47,686 bases of DNA from Candidatus Avilachnospira avistercoris (GCA_018714145.1 DVNS01000015.1:1-47686); one strand, 5' to 3'; counted from the stretch's first letter, positions 8,251 through 18,576 are shown. Translations and numbers: made by a program. Notes: generated by a model from the letters alone, not told the origin.

Positions 8251-9324
8251 ATGAGAGATCTGAAAAAAGCATTGCCCGTACTTATGGCAGCATCCGTGAT
8301 GATGGCAGCTCTTTCTGCCTGCGGAGGCTCTGAGGCAGAGACCGAGGCTGAAGCAGCAGTTACTGAGGCAGCAGCAGAGGCCGGAGAGGCTGAGGCTTCT
8401 GATGAGGCTTCGGAGAAAGCGGTAGACAGCATCGCCATCCTGCTTCCCGGCTACATCACTGACCAGTCTTGGAATCAGGGCGCCTATGAGGGACTTCTTA
8501 CCCTTGAGGAGCAGGGCTATGAGATAGCCTATACCGAGGATGTTCAGTCGGCTGATATGGAGTCTACCTTCCGTACCTACTGTGAAGACGGCTATGATTT
8601 CATCATCGGACATGGTGTTCAGTATGGTGATGCCTGTGTGCGTGTGGCTGAGGATTATCCCGACAGATATTTCTTCATAACCGGCAATCCCCCCGCAGGC
8701 GATGAGGAGCTTCCCGGAAATATAGCCTTCTACGACTACAAGGAGTATGAGGGTGCGTATGTATGCGGATATCTGGCAGCTCTTATGAGCGAGAGCGGAG
8801 TCATCGGCTACATTGGCGGCGGTGACAACACTACCCAGTGCTCTGATAAAAATGCCTATGTGGAGGGTGCCCTTGCAGCTGACCCTGATATAGACGTAAG
8901 GACAGTTATCACAGGTACCTTCAATGACTCCTCCATCGGTAAGGAGACAGCCCTTGCCATGATAGAGCAGGGTGTGGACGTTATCCTTCAGACCTGTGAT
9001 GAGACCGGACTTGGTGCCTTCGAGGCCTGCAATGAGCAGGGGGTTTACTGCATAGGCTATACCTCAGATCAGGCATCCTTTGTGGATGAGGGTCTTTGCC
9101 TTACCTCCCTGCTTGTAAGCGTGCCCACCATGATAACCTCCCAGATAGATATCATTGACGCAGGAGAATTCGGCGGACTTGAAAATCCCGGCCTTGCAGA
9201 GGGCGTTATTGGCATAGCTCCCTACTCAAGCGCTGTTCCCGAGGACGTCATCGAGCAGGTAGAGGCAGTAAAGCAGTCTCTCATCGACGGCAGCCTCGTG
9301 CTCACACCGGATTATACCAACTGA
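8251..9324 (+). CDS. BMP family ABC transporter substrate-binding lipoprotein (PnrA/Med-like)
   Basis: Lipobox LSACGGS; LLPGYITDQSWNQGAYEGL and FFITGNPPAG match the BMP/PnrA family. Confidence 0.92.
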   Translation: MRDLKKALPVLMAASVMMAALSACGGSEAETEAEAAVTEAAAEAGEAEASDEASEKAVDSIAILLPGYITDQSWNQGAYEGLLTLEEQGYEIAYTEDVQSADMESTFRTYCEDGYDFIIGHGVQYGDACVRVAEDYPDRYFFITGNPPAGDEELPGNIAFYDYKEYEGAYVCGYLAALMSESGVIGYIGGGDNTTQCSDKNAYVEGALAADPDIDVRTVITGTFNDSSIGKETALAMIEQGVDVILQTCDETGLGAFEACNEQGVYCIGYTSDQASFVDEGLCLTSLLVSVPTMITSQIDIIDAGEFGGLENPGLAEGVIGIAPYSSAVPEDVIEQVEAVKQSLIDGSLVLTPDYTN

Positions 9325-9340
9325 TGTAAGACAACTTATC

Positions 9341-9380
9341 AAAGGTCCTCGTACCGTTTTTATGGCGCGAGGGCCTTTTT
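9341..9380 (+). terminator. Rho-independent terminator
   Basis: GGTCCTCG...CGAGGGCC followed by ttttt. Confidence 0.75.
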
Positions 9381-9409
9381 GAAAAGTTTATATTTTTTTT
9401 ATAGATTGA

Positions 9410-9436
9410 TTAGCACTCGTTTATTGACAGTGCTAA
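9410..9436 (+). promoter_or_regulatory. CIRCE element (HrcA operator)
   Basis: TTAGCACTC-N9-CAGTGCTAA; one mismatch from consensus TTAGCACTC-N9-GAGTGCTAA; upstream of clpB. Confidence 0.92.
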
Positions 9437-9452
9437 CAATTAGATATATACT
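9424..9452 (+). promoter_or_regulatory. sigma-A promoter for clpB
   Basis: TTGACA (9424-9429), exact 17-nt spacer, TATACT (9447-9452); -35 overlaps the right CIRCE arm. Confidence 0.88.
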
Positions 9453-9466
9453 ATGCTCGCAGGCTG

Positions 9467-9494
9467 AAAAAGGGCAGACGGTACTGCTCTTTTA
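9467..9494 (+). promoter_or_regulatory. terminator-like hairpin at the start of the clpB transcript
   Basis: AAAAGGGCAG-acggta-CTGCTCTTTT beginning about 8 nt after the expected TSS. Confidence 0.5.
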
Positions 9495-9771
9495 AGGCGG
9501 TAAGCTTAGGATGACATTCTCCTTTATATTTAAAGCTCCTTGGCAAAGCTAAGACTCCGGCGGAGGGCCTGCATACCTTAAGTAACGCAGGGCGCAAAGC
9601 CCGGCTGCATAAAAGAAGGACAGAAGGTTTCACATTTTCATGACAGCCTTTTAGTATGACAGTTTAAGTCAGGCCTTGGGCAGTAATGAAGATAGCTTGA
9701 CAGCCTGTCCGTATGCAGATACCCTCCGCCGTTATTATAAAATATATTCCTTTATGAAAGGGGGATATGAT

Positions 9772-12357
9772 ATGAATATCAACAAATTTACCCAGAAATC
9801 CATAGAGGCCGTAAATGGCTGTGAAAAGATAGGCCTTGAATACGGCAATCAGCAGATAGAGCAGGAGCACCTGCTCTTAAGTCTGTTAAATATAGAAGAC
9901 AGCCTGATAGATAAGCTCCTTCAGAAGATGGGTGTGGATACGGCGGCATTTAAAAATGAGCTCATCTCCATGATAGCGGCCCTTCCCAAGGTATCCGGAG
10001 CAGGACAGATGTATTTCTCCAACGACGCCAATAAGGTGCTCACCGGCGCCGAGGACGAGGCTAAGGCCATGGGCGATGATTATGTGTCCGTGGAGCATCT
10101 GTTCCTTCGTATGCTTAAGGATGCCTCTTCAAATATGAAGAAGCTCTTTTCCCGCTATAACATTACCAGAGACGGTTTCCTCAAGGCCCTGTCCGAGGTC
10201 CGGGGAAACCAGCGTGTTACCTCAGACAATCCGGAGGCAACCTACGATACCCTCAATAAATACGGCTATGACCTTGTGGAGCGTGCAAGGGAGCAGAAGC
10301 TCGACCCCGTTATAGGCAGGGACAATGAGATACGGAATGTTATCCGTATACTTTCCCGTAAGACTAAAAATAACCCCGTGCTCATAGGTGAGCCCGGTGT
10401 GGGCAAGACCGCCGTGGTAGAGGGACTGGCCCAGCGTATAGTAAGGGGCGACGTACCCGACAGTCTCAAGGATAAGAGGATATTTGCCCTTGATATGGGC
10501 GCCCTGATAGCCGGAGCCAAGTACAGAGGCGAATTCGAGGAAAGGCTCAAGGCAGTGCTCAAGGAGGTCACCGAGTCCGATGGCGAGATAATCCTCTTTA
10601 TAGATGAGATACACACCATAGTCGGAGCAGGCAAGACCGAGGGCAGCATGGATGCCGGCAATATGCTGAAGCCCATGCTGGCAAGGGGTGAGCTCCATTG
10701 TATAGGTGCTACTACCCTTGAGGAGTACAGATACATAGAAAAGGACCCTGCCCTTGAGCGGCGTTTCCAGCCTGTCATGGTGGATGAGCCCACGGTGGAA
10801 GATACCATTTCCATACTGAGGGGCATCAAGGACCGCTATGAGGTATTCCACGGAGTCAAGATAACCGACTCGGCTCTTGTATCTGCGGCAGTGCTTTCGG
10901 ACAGATATATAAGCGACAGATTCCTGCCTGATAAGGCCATAGACCTTGTGGACGAGGCCTGCGCCATGATAAAGACCGAGATGAATCAGCTCCCCGCCGA
11001 GCTGGATGAAAAGCAGCGTAAGATAACCCAGCTCGAGATAGAGGAGGCTGCCCTTAAAAAGGAGGAGGACAATGCTTCCGCCCAGCGGCTTTCCGAGCTT
11101 CGTAAGGAGCTCTCTGAGCTCAGGGATGACTTTACGGCTCAGAAAGCAAAATGGGAATACGAAAAGGCCGGAGCAGACAGGCTCTCAGCCCTCCGTGAGG
11201 AGATAGACAAAAAGCGCAGCGAGGCCGAGATACTTAAGCGTCAGGGCGATTATGAAAAGGCCGGAGCCCTGATATACGGCGAGATACCCGAGCTTCAGAA
11301 GCAGCTTTCCGAGGAGGAGGAAAAGGTCAGGTCCGAGGGCCACGACCTCGTTCATGAAAATGTCACCGAGGACGAGATAGCGAAGATAGTTTCCAAGTGG
11401 ACCGGCATACCTGTGGCAAAGCTCTCAGAGTCCGAGCGCTCCAAGGTGCTGCATCTTCCTGATGAGCTCCATAAGAGGGTAGTGGGACAGGACGAGGCCG
11501 TGGAGAAGGTCTCCGATGCCATACTTAGATCCAAGGCAGGCATCAAGGACCCCACCAAGCCCATCGGCTCATTCCTCTTTATGGGACCTACCGGTGTCGG
11601 CAAGACCGAGCTCGCAAAGACCTTGGCTCAGGCGCTCTTTGACGATGAAAATAACATGGTCCGTATAGATATGTCGGAGTATATGGAAAAGCACAGTGTC
11701 TCAAGGCTCATAGGAGCTCCTCCGGGATATGTGGGCTACGATGAGGGCGGACAGCTCACAGAGGCAGTAAGGCGTAAGCCCTATTCGGTCATCCTCTTTG
11801 ATGAGGTGGAGAAGGCCCATCCCGATGTATTCAACATACTGCTTCAGGTGCTGGACGACGGACGCATCACCGATTCCAAGGGCAAGACTGTGGACTTTAA
11901 AAATACGGTCATCATACTGACCTCTAACCTTGGCTCCCAGTACCTGCTTGAGGGCATAGATGCCAATGGCGAGATAAGCTCAGAGGCCCGCTCAGCAGTA
12001 GAAGGCATACTGCGTCAGAGCTTCAGGCCCGAGTTCCTCAACAGGCTGGACGAGATAATCATGTTCAAGCCCCTCACCAAGGAGGACATAGGCAGGATAG
12101 TAGAGCTCTGCATAGCCGACCTAAACAAGAGGCTCAAGGACAGGGATATGAAGGTAGAGCTCAGCGAGGCTGCAAAGCAGTACTGCGTGGACAATGGCTT
12201 CGAGCCCCAGTTCGGAGCAAGACCGCTTAAGCGCTTCATTCAGAAGAATGTGGAGACCATATCCGCAAGGGCCATACTTGAGAACCGCATACCCGAGGGC
12301 GGCACCATCCATATAGACATAAGGAATGGAGAGCTGGCAGTAACAAATGAGGCGTAA
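9772..12357 (+). CDS. clpB: ATP-dependent chaperone ClpB
   Basis: Two AAA+ modules ([33 protein letters not shown]), ClpN domain, long coiled-coil middle domain; ATG 9772 with SD aaaggggg. Confidence 0.97.
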   Translation: MNINKFTQKSIEAVNGCEKIGLEYGNQQIEQEHLLLSLLNIEDSLIDKLLQKMGVDTAAFKNELISMIAALPKVSGAGQMYFSNDANKVLTGAEDEAKAMGDDYVSVEHLFLRMLKDASSNMKKLFSRYNITRDGFLKALSEVRGNQRVTSDNPEATYDTLNKYGYDLVERAREQKLDPVIGRDNEIRNVIRILSRKTKNNPVLIGEPGVGKTAVVEGLAQRIVRGDVPDSLKDKRIFALDMGALIAGAKYRGEFEERLKAVLKEVTESDGEIILFIDEIHTIVGAGKTEGSMDAGNMLKPMLARGELHCIGATTLEEYRYIEKDPALERRFQPVMVDEPTVEDTISILRGIKDRYEVFHGVKITDSALVSAAVLSDRYISDRFLPDKAIDLVDEACAMIKTEMNQLPAELDEKQRKITQLEIEEAALKKEEDNASAQRLSELRKELSELRDDFTAQKAKWEYEKAGADRLSALREEIDKKRSEAEILKRQGDYEKAGALIYGEIPELQKQLSEEEEKVRSEGHDLVHENVTEDEIAKIVSKWTGIPVAKLSESERSKVLHLPDELHKRVVGQDEAVEKVSDAILRSKAGIKDPTKPIGSFLFMGPTGVGKTELAKTLAQALFDDENNMVRIDMSEYMEKHSVSRLIGAPPGYVGYDEGGQLTEAVRRKPYSVILFDEVEKAHPDVFNILLQVLDDGRITDSKGKTVDFKNTVIILTSNLGSQYLLEGIDANGEISSEARSAVEGILRQSFRPEFLNRLDEIIMFKPLTKEDIGRIVELCIADLNKRLKDRDMKVELSEAAKQYCVDNGFEPQFGARPLKRFIQKNVETISARAILENRIPEGGTIHIDIRNGELAVTNEA

Positions 12358-12485
12358 GGCATTGACTTATTAAGACCTGCAGGGAGGGCTGTGTCCATTT
12401 AAGGCCTCATTGATAGAAACCTTTGATAGCAGAAGCTTCTGGTGGCAATACTGCCATGAAGGATAGCTATTATTATCAAAACACT

Positions 12486-12527
12486 AAACCGCAGTTGTGA
12501 TATTGCATAAAAACAACTGCGGTTTTT
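12486..12527 (+). terminator. Rho-independent terminator after clpB
   Basis: AAACCGCAGTTGT...ACAACTGCGGTTTTT. Confidence 0.88.
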
Positions 12528-12734
12528 GTGTATATTTACGAAGTTGAACATTTTGAGATAAAGAGCTTCCATATTTTTATCTCATGGCTTATAATATTTT
12601 TACACTTCTATCATATCTTTTTAAGCTCTAGATATGCTTCTGAAGGCTGAGGCCAGATATCAGTACACTATCCCCAAAGGCATTAAAAATGTTCACCACT
12701 GTTAAGATGAGCTGTAATACGATCTTAGGTTAGA

Positions 12735-12766
12735 AATGTGATGCAATTTAAATGTGATGTAATTTA
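12735..12766 (+). repeat. tandem 16-bp direct repeat upstream of recA
   Basis: AATGTGATGCAATTTA AATGTGATGTAATTTA; 15/16 identical, adjacent. Confidence 0.85.
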
Positions 12767-12846
12767 AAACTTTCCATAGCATTTAACGGAAAGCTGTGTT
12801 AAAATATTTAAGCTTAGTTATGTTTTAAAAATGAAAGGAAACCGAT

Positions 12847-13959
12847 ATGGCTGAAAGATTAAAAGCAGCAGAAAAGACTGAGATAACGAAGCAGGATAAG
12901 GAAAAGGCCCTTGAAGCGGCCATAAAGCAGATAGAGCGTGAGTACGGACAGGGCGCCGTCATGAAGCTTGGAGACGCCTACAATAAGCTTAACATCGAGA
13001 CCATCTCCACCGGCTCCCTGAGCCTTGACATAGCCTTGGGAGTGGGCGGACTTCCGAAGGGAAGGATAGTCGAGATATATGGGCCTGAGTCCTCAGGTAA
13101 GACCACCATAGCCCTTCATGTCATAGCCGAGGCCCAGAAGCAGGGCGGCATCTGCGGCTTTATAGATGCGGAACATGCCCTTGACCCCACCTATGCAAGG
13201 AATATCGGCGTGGATATAGACAATCTTTACATCTCCCAGCCTGACAGCGGAGAGCAGGCCCTTGAGATATGTGATACCATGGTACGCTCCGGAGCTCTGG
13301 ATGTCATCATCATAGACTCAGTTGCAGCCCTCGTGCCGAAAAAGGAGATAGAGGGTGAGATGGGCGACTCAGTCGTAGGACTTCAGGCAAGGCTCATGTC
13401 TCAGGCCCTGAGGAAGCTTACGGCCCAGATATCCAAGTCCAACTGCGTGGTCATCTTCATAAACCAGCTCAGGGAGAAGGTAGGCGTGCTCTACGGCAAC
13501 CCTGAGACCACCACCGGCGGACGGGCCCTTAAGTTCTATTCCTCCATCCGTATGGAGGTCAGGAAGTCCGGCGAGAGCATAAAGCAGGGCAGTGAGTTCA
13601 TCGGAAACCATGTCAAGGTTAAGATATCGAAAAACAAGGTCGCTCCTCCGTTCAAGACTGTCGAGCTGGACATGATGTACGGAAAGGGCATATCCAGAGA
13701 GGGAGACCTCCTCGATGTGGCCGCCAAGGAAGACATCATAGAAAAGAGCGGAGCTTGGTATGCCTATAAGGGTCAGAAGATAGGTCAAGGCAGGGAAAAC
13801 GCCAAGCAGTACCTTATCGAGCATCCGGAGGTCTTTGATGAGGTGGACCATGAGCTCAGGGTCAAGTTCGGCCTCATACCCGATGAGAACGGTGAGATTA
13901 AGGACACGGCCAAGGCTGAGATAGGCTTGGCTTCCGATGATATGGCTGCTGAGGATTGA
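12847..13959 (+). CDS. recA: recombinase RecA
   Basis: GPESSGKTT Walker [46 protein letters not shown]. Confidence 0.99.
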   Translation: MAERLKAAEKTEITKQDKEKALEAAIKQIEREYGQGAVMKLGDAYNKLNIETISTGSLSLDIALGVGGLPKGRIVEIYGPESSGKTTIALHVIAEAQKQGGICGFIDAEHALDPTYARNIGVDIDNLYISQPDSGEQALEICDTMVRSGALDVIIIDSVAALVPKKEIEGEMGDSVVGLQARLMSQALRKLTAQISKSNCVVIFINQLREKVGVLYGNPETTTGGRALKFYSSIRMEVRKSGESIKQGSEFIGNHVKVKISKNKVAPPFKTVELDMMYGKGISREGDLLDVAAKEDIIEKSGAWYAYKGQKIGQGRENAKQYLIEHPEVFDEVDHELRVKFGLIPDENGEIKDTAKAEIGLASDDMAAED

Positions 13960-14087
13960 TATCGCCGGATCGGTGCGAAACTATGTATAAGGCCTGTGGC
14001 ATTATATCCTTTTTACATGAGGACGGAGCTGACCGACGGCTCCCAGTATTCGGCGAACGCAGGCCACAGTATTCGCAAAGGAGCAAT

Positions 14088-14699
14088 ATGACGTATATCA
14101 TCACCTCAGTAACAGATTATGATAAAAAAAGAAAGAAGATAAGCCTTGACGACGGAAGGCTTATCTTCCTTTTATATAAGGGCGAATGGCTGAGGCTTGG
14201 CCTTAGGGAGGGAGGAGAGCTTTCGGAAGCCGGACTCTCAGATATATATGAGCATATACTTAAGCCGAGGATAAAGAAGCGTGCCCTTTACTATCTTAAG
14301 TCATCGGATAAGACCGAGCGGGAGATAAGGCGGAAGCTTCGTGAGAGCCTTTATCCTGAGGAGCTCATCGACTATGCCTTAGACTTCCTTAAGTCCTATG
14401 ACTTTGTGGATGACAGCCGCTATGCGGAAAACTTCATCAATGCCAAACGGGGCAGGGTCTCAAAGCGGGAGATGCTGCAGAAGCTCAGGCAGAAGGGAAT
14501 CTCTGCTGAGGCCTTAGAGAGCCTTAAGGAAAGCCTGACTGATGAAGATGAGCATGCTGCCGCAAAAAAGACATTTGAAAAATACGTAAGGGGCAGGGAC
14601 CTCTCGGAGCCAAAGGAGCGCCAGAGGGTCTGGCGCTATCTGGCCTCCAAGGGCTACGGGCCCGATACTATTTCAGAACTATTAAATGATAATATGTAG
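14088..14699 (+). CDS. recX: regulatory protein RecX
   Basis: Downstream of recA; RALYYLKSSDKTEREIRRKL, YDFVDDSRYAENFINAKRGRVSKREMLQKLRQKGIS; ATG 14088 with SD aaagga. Confidence 0.93.
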   Translation: MTYIITSVTDYDKKRKKISLDDGRLIFLLYKGEWLRLGLREGGELSEAGLSDIYEHILKPRIKKRALYYLKSSDKTEREIRRKLRESLYPEELIDYALDFLKSYDFVDDSRYAENFINAKRGRVSKREMLQKLRQKGISAEALESLKESLTDEDEHAAAKKTFEKYVRGRDLSEPKERQRVWRYLASKGYGPDTISELLNDNM

Positions 14700-14729
14700 G
14701 AGCAGCTTTATTATAAGCAAAGGCTGAGA

Positions 14730-14771
14730 AAGGCCCGAAGCAGCAGATCGTCCTCCTGCTTCGGGCCTTTG
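14730..14771 (+). terminator. Rho-independent terminator after recX
   Basis: AAGGCCCGAAGCAG...CTGCTTCGGGCCTTT. Confidence 0.88.
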
Positions 14772-14809
14772 ATATCCGTTTTTTCTGATAAACTCAGCTT
14801 ATCTATACT

Positions 14810-14864
14810 GCAAAGCTTCTTCCGAAGGGCCTTGTGCGAAGACAGCCCGAGGAAGAAGCTTTGC
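14810..14864. repeat. palindromic intergenic element, copy 1 (AAGACA-GC family)
   Basis: Perfect 14-bp stem GCAAAGCTTCTTCC/GGAAGAAGCTTTGC around a 27-nt loop gaagggccttgtgcgaagacagcccga. Confidence 0.8.
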
Positions 14865-14898
14865 GGATAAATATATAGCCTAAATATTCTTTGAAAAA

Positions 14899-16107
14899 TT
14901 ACGTCTGCAGGGATCTTCCTACCCTTTCCCTCACAGCCTTAAGAAAGCTCAGGGTATCGACAGCCTCTTTTTTGCAGAGGGGGCTAAGGTCGCCGGTGAC
15001 CGTGCCGGAGGCTATGGTGTCGATGCAGGCTTGCTCCAAGGCCTTGGCAAAGGCGGTTAGAGAGGGTATCTCATCCAGCTCGCCCCTCTTTGCAAGGGCT
15101 CCGGTCCACGCAAATATCATGGCCGTGGGATTGACGGAAACGGTCTCACCGGCCTTATACCTATAGTAGAGGTCAGTGATGGTGCCGTGGGCAGCCTCAT
15201 ATTCAAATTTTCCGTCGGGGCTCACCAGCACGCTTGACATCATGGCTATGCTTCCGAAGGCAGCGCTTATCAGATCGCTCATCACGTCCCCGTCGTAATT
15301 CTTGCAGGCCCATATCATACCGCCCTCTGAGCGCATGATGCCTGCGGCGGCTGAGTCTATCAGCATATATCTGTATCTGATGCCCAGACGTTCAAACTCT
15401 TTCTTATAGACATTCTCATAAAGCTCCTCAAATATATCCTTGAACCTGTGGTCGTATATCTTTGAGATGGTATCCTTAGAGGAGAACCACAGATCTTCCT
15501 TTTCGCTTATGGCATAACGGAAGCAGGAATGGGCAAAGGAGCGTATGGATTTTTCCGTATTGAACTGTCCCATAAGCACATCGCCGCTGTCAAGCTCAGC
15601 TATCCTCTGGGCAGAGACCACATTGCCTTCTTTATCTTTAAAGACAAGCTCTCCATAGCCCTTCCTGTCGGCCTTAAATTCGCTTGCCTTATAGATGTCG
15701 CCAAAGGCATGCCTTGCTATGGTGATGGGCTTTTTCCAGCAGGAGACCACCGGAGCTATATTGGGAGCTATGATGGGCCTTCTGAATACGGTGCCGTCCA
15801 GTATAGAGCGGATAGTGCCGTTGGGACTTTTCCACATATTTGAAAGGCCGTATTCCTCCACGCGCTGGGCATTGGGTGTGATGGTGGCGCACTTTACCCC
15901 TACGGAAAGACGCTTTATGGCCTCCGCAGCCTCTATGGTCACCTCGTCTCTTGTGGCTTCTCTGTTCGGAAGCCCAAGATCATAGTATTCAGTCTTAAGC
16001 TCCACAAAGGGAAGCAGGAGCTCCTCTTTTATCTGCTTCCAGACTATCCTTGTCATCTCATCGCCGTCAAGCTCTGCGATGGGGTATTTCATTCTGATGA
16101 GTTCCAT
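14899..16107 (-). CDS. icd: NADP-dependent isocitrate dehydrogenase
   Basis: ELDGDEMTRIVWKQIKEELL, NGTIRSILDGTVFRRPI, EAAHGTITDLYYRYKAGE; start placed after GGAGG, overlapping the upstream CDS by 41 bp. Confidence 0.95.
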   Translation of the reverse strand: MELIRMKYPIAELDGDEMTRIVWKQIKEELLLPFVELKTEYYDLGLPNREATRDEVTIEAAEAIKRLSVGVKCATITPNAQRVEEYGLSNMWKSPNGTIRSILDGTVFRRPIIAPNIAPVVSCWKKPITIARHAFGDIYKASEFKADRKGYGELVFKDKEGNVVSAQRIAELDSGDVLMGQFNTEKSIRSFAHSCFRYAISEKEDLWFSSKDTISKIYDHRFKDIFEELYENVYKKEFERLGIRYRYMLIDSAAAGIMRSEGGMIWACKNYDGDVMSDLISAAFGSIAMMSSVLVSPDGKFEYEAAHGTITDLYYRYKAGETVSVNPTAMIFAWTGALAKRGELDEIPSLTAFAKALEQACIDTIASGTVTGDLSPLCKKEAVDTLSFLKAVRERVGRSLQT

Positions 16108-18409
16108 CATGTCCTCCGTTCTTCTTTGCCGCATAATAGTTCATAAGGCAGCCAAGCAGAAGTATCTCCTTTTCCTCCTTGGTAAGGGGAGCGATATGGA
16201 GCAGTATCTCCGTGACCTTATGCTCAGAGACTACCTTTGCCCTTATACTTGAATCTCCGTTTTGGATATGCTCCCTGATGTCCGGCACATATATCAGATC
16301 CCCGGGCTTATAGTCAAATTCCACGTCCTTATCTATGGTAAATGGCATCATGCCCCAGTTGATACAGTTGGAACGATATCGCTTGGTGGCGAACTCATAG
16401 CAGATATTGGCGCAGCCCCCCAGTACCCTCTGACAGGAGGCTGCCTGCTCCCTTGCCGAGCCGTCGCCGGGCTTTCGGGCAAATATGACTGAGCCCATGC
16501 TGATATCCGAAAGCCTGTCCTTAAGCTCTTTGCTCAAGGCTTTTGAGTCCTGAGCAGCCTTTTCCGGGGGGCTGTCGATGAGCCCAAGAAGCGAAAGGGC
16601 CTCCATGACATGTTCGGAGGGCCTGCCCTCCTCTAAGAGCTCTGCCTCTTTCCTGATATCGGCGGTGCGGGGCACATACTCCGGATCCCTCCTTGAAAGG
16701 GCAAAGGAAGCGAGCTTAAGGGGATTGGACCTGTACGAGGAGGTCTCTCCCGAGGGAATCAGCTCGTCCGTCGTGGTGACCTCATCCTGAATGACTGAAG
16801 CCAGCTCCATGATAAGATCCTTCTTAAGCTCGGGTATGGCAGGCCATTCGGCTATGTTTGGCCCGTAGCTTAAACTCTCACCCTTCTTCGGCGAGCCAAA
16901 GCCATAGTATACACGCTTGTCATAGACTGAACCGTCAAAGCCATAGGAGGCAGGGAAGCTCGGCTCATAGTCTATGTCGGTCGCCGGTGTGAGCCTGCCG
17001 TGATTGGCTGCCGTGGCGGCTATGCTCCTTGCGTCCATCAGCATGACGGCGCTGAGCTGTCCGTCTCCGGGACGGGAGCCCTCTCTGTTGGGGAAGTTCC
17101 TCGTGGTATGCCTGATGGATAGGGCATTGTTTGCGGGCACGTCTCCGGCTCCGAAGCAGGGACCGCAGAAGCAGGGCTTGAACACGGCTCCGGCCTCGGT
17201 AAGCTTTGTCATGATGCCGTTTTTGATGAGCTCAAGGTTCACCGGCATGCTGGGGGGATATATGGAGAGGCTGAAGGCACCGCTGCCTATATCCCGCCCT
17301 TTAAGTATGGAGGCAGCCTCAGCAATATTTTCATACATACCGCCGGCGCAGCCTGCGATGATACCCTGATCTATGTAAATGTGTCCGTCCCTTATCTTAT
17401 CCGTAAGCTTAAGGCTTACCTTGTCTCCAAACTGCTCAGAGGCTCTTTTTTCAGTCTCTCTGAGTATATCTGCTCCATCCTCCATAAGTTCCCTGATGGT
17501 ATAGGCTTCCGAGGGATGGAAGGGCAGGGCTGCCATGGGCTCCATGGAGGAGAGATCTATCTCTATCATTGCATCATAATAGGCTCCATCCTCAGGCTTA
17601 AGCTCCTTATAGGCCTCCGCTCTGCCGTGGATAGAAAGATATTCTTCAACCCTTTCATCGGTCTCCCATATGGAGGACAGGCAGGCTGTTTCGGTAGTCA
17701 TGACATCTATGCCTATACGGAAGTCCATGGACAGGTCCTTGATGCCGGGACCGCAGAATTCAAGTATGCTGTTTTTTACGAAGCCATTTTTATAGACTGC
17801 ACCGCAGAGGGCTATGGCCACGTCATGGGGGCCCACGCCCCGTTTGGGCTTTCCGCTCAGCCATACCAGCACCACTCTGGGAGCAGGGATGTCGTAGGTA
17901 TTTTCAAGGAGCTGCTTTACCAGCTCGGGCCCTCCCTCGCCTATGCCGAGAGTACCGAGGGCTCCGTATCTTGTGTGGCTGTCAGAGCCGAGTATCATGC
18001 GTCCGCAGCCCGCCATCATCTCCCTTGCATACTGGTGGATGACTGCCTGATTGGCAGGAACATATATGCCGCCGTATTTTACCGCAGCAGAGAGCCCGAA
18101 CACATGGTCGTCCTCATTGATGGTGCCGCCTACGGCACAAAGGCTGTTGTGGCAGTTGGTAAGCACATAGGGCACTGGAAATTCCGTAAGTCCGCTGGCC
18201 TTGGCTGTCTGTATGATGCCCACATAAGTTATGTCGTGGGATATGAGGCTGTCAAAGCTGATGCGAAGGCTGTCATCCCCCGGGCCCTTATCATGGGCAC
18301 GGAGTATCTGATAGGCCATGGTATGCTCCCTTGCCTTTATATCCGGGGCCGGAGCCTTTTCGGGCTTCCCGTTTTTTAGGTAAACGCCATTATCATTGAG
18401 CTTAAGCAT
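16067..18409 (-). CDS. aconitase-family hydratase
   Basis: GSDSHTRYGALGTLGIGEGGPELV, FCGPCFGAGD, GCANICYEFATKRYRSNCINWGMMPF (aconitase and swivel domains); SD aggggaa. Confidence 0.93.
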   Translation of the reverse strand: MLKLNDNGVYLKNGKPEKAPAPDIKAREHTMAYQILRAHDKGPGDDSLRISFDSLISHDITYVGIIQTAKASGLTEFPVPYVLTNCHNSLCAVGGTINEDDHVFGLSAAVKYGGIYVPANQAVIHQYAREMMAGCGRMILGSDSHTRYGALGTLGIGEGGPELVKQLLENTYDIPAPRVVLVWLSGKPKRGVGPHDVAIALCGAVYKNGFVKNSILEFCGPGIKDLSMDFRIGIDVMTTETACLSSIWETDERVEEYLSIHGRAEAYKELKPEDGAYYDAMIEIDLSSMEPMAALPFHPSEAYTIRELMEDGADILRETEKRASEQFGDKVSLKLTDKIRDGHIYIDQGIIAGCAGGMYENIAEAASILKGRDIGSGAFSLSIYPPSMPVNLELIKNGIMTKLTEAGAVFKPCFCGPCFGAGDVPANNALSIRHTTRNFPNREGSRPGDGQLSAVMLMDARSIAATAANHGRLTPATDIDYEPSFPASYGFDGSVYDKRVYYGFGSPKKGESLSYGPNIAEWPAIPELKKDLIMELASVIQDEVTTTDELIPSGETSSYRSNPLKLASFALSRRDPEYVPRTADIRKEAELLEEGRPSEHVMEALSLLGLIDSPPEKAAQDSKALSKELKDRLSDISMGSVIFARKPGDGSAREQAASCQRVLGGCANICYEFATKRYRSNCINWGMMPFTIDKDVEFDYKPGDLIYVPDIREHIQNGDSSIRAKVVSEHKVTEILLHIAPLTKEEKEILLLGCLMNYYAAKKNGGHDGTHQNEIPHRRA

Positions 18410-18576
18410 CGTGTTCCCCTTTCGCTGATAAAGTCATATAGATATGCAACAGTATACTTTTTTTTAGTCTGCACTTCAATCATTTAACGTATAAAAATGA
18501 AAGGCCTTGAAAAATTGGCCCTAAAAGATTAGTATAAGGATAAAATCTTTGGAAGGAACCGGAAAGGAGCACTGAT

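Noticed and set aside
10222-10851. 209-aa and 187-aa minus-strand ORFs inside clpB
   Set aside because: Antisense to conserved ClpB motifs; not independently supported.
12540-12846. LexA/SOS box upstream of recA
   Set aside because: GAAC and GTTC occur separately (ttgaacatttt, atgttcacc) but not with GAAC-N4-GTTC spacing.
17381-18379. 332-aa plus-strand ORF antisense to the aconitase-family gene
   Set aside because: Lies wholly inside a well-supported CDS; composition reads as a codon-bias mirror, no recognisable domain or upstream SD/promoter.
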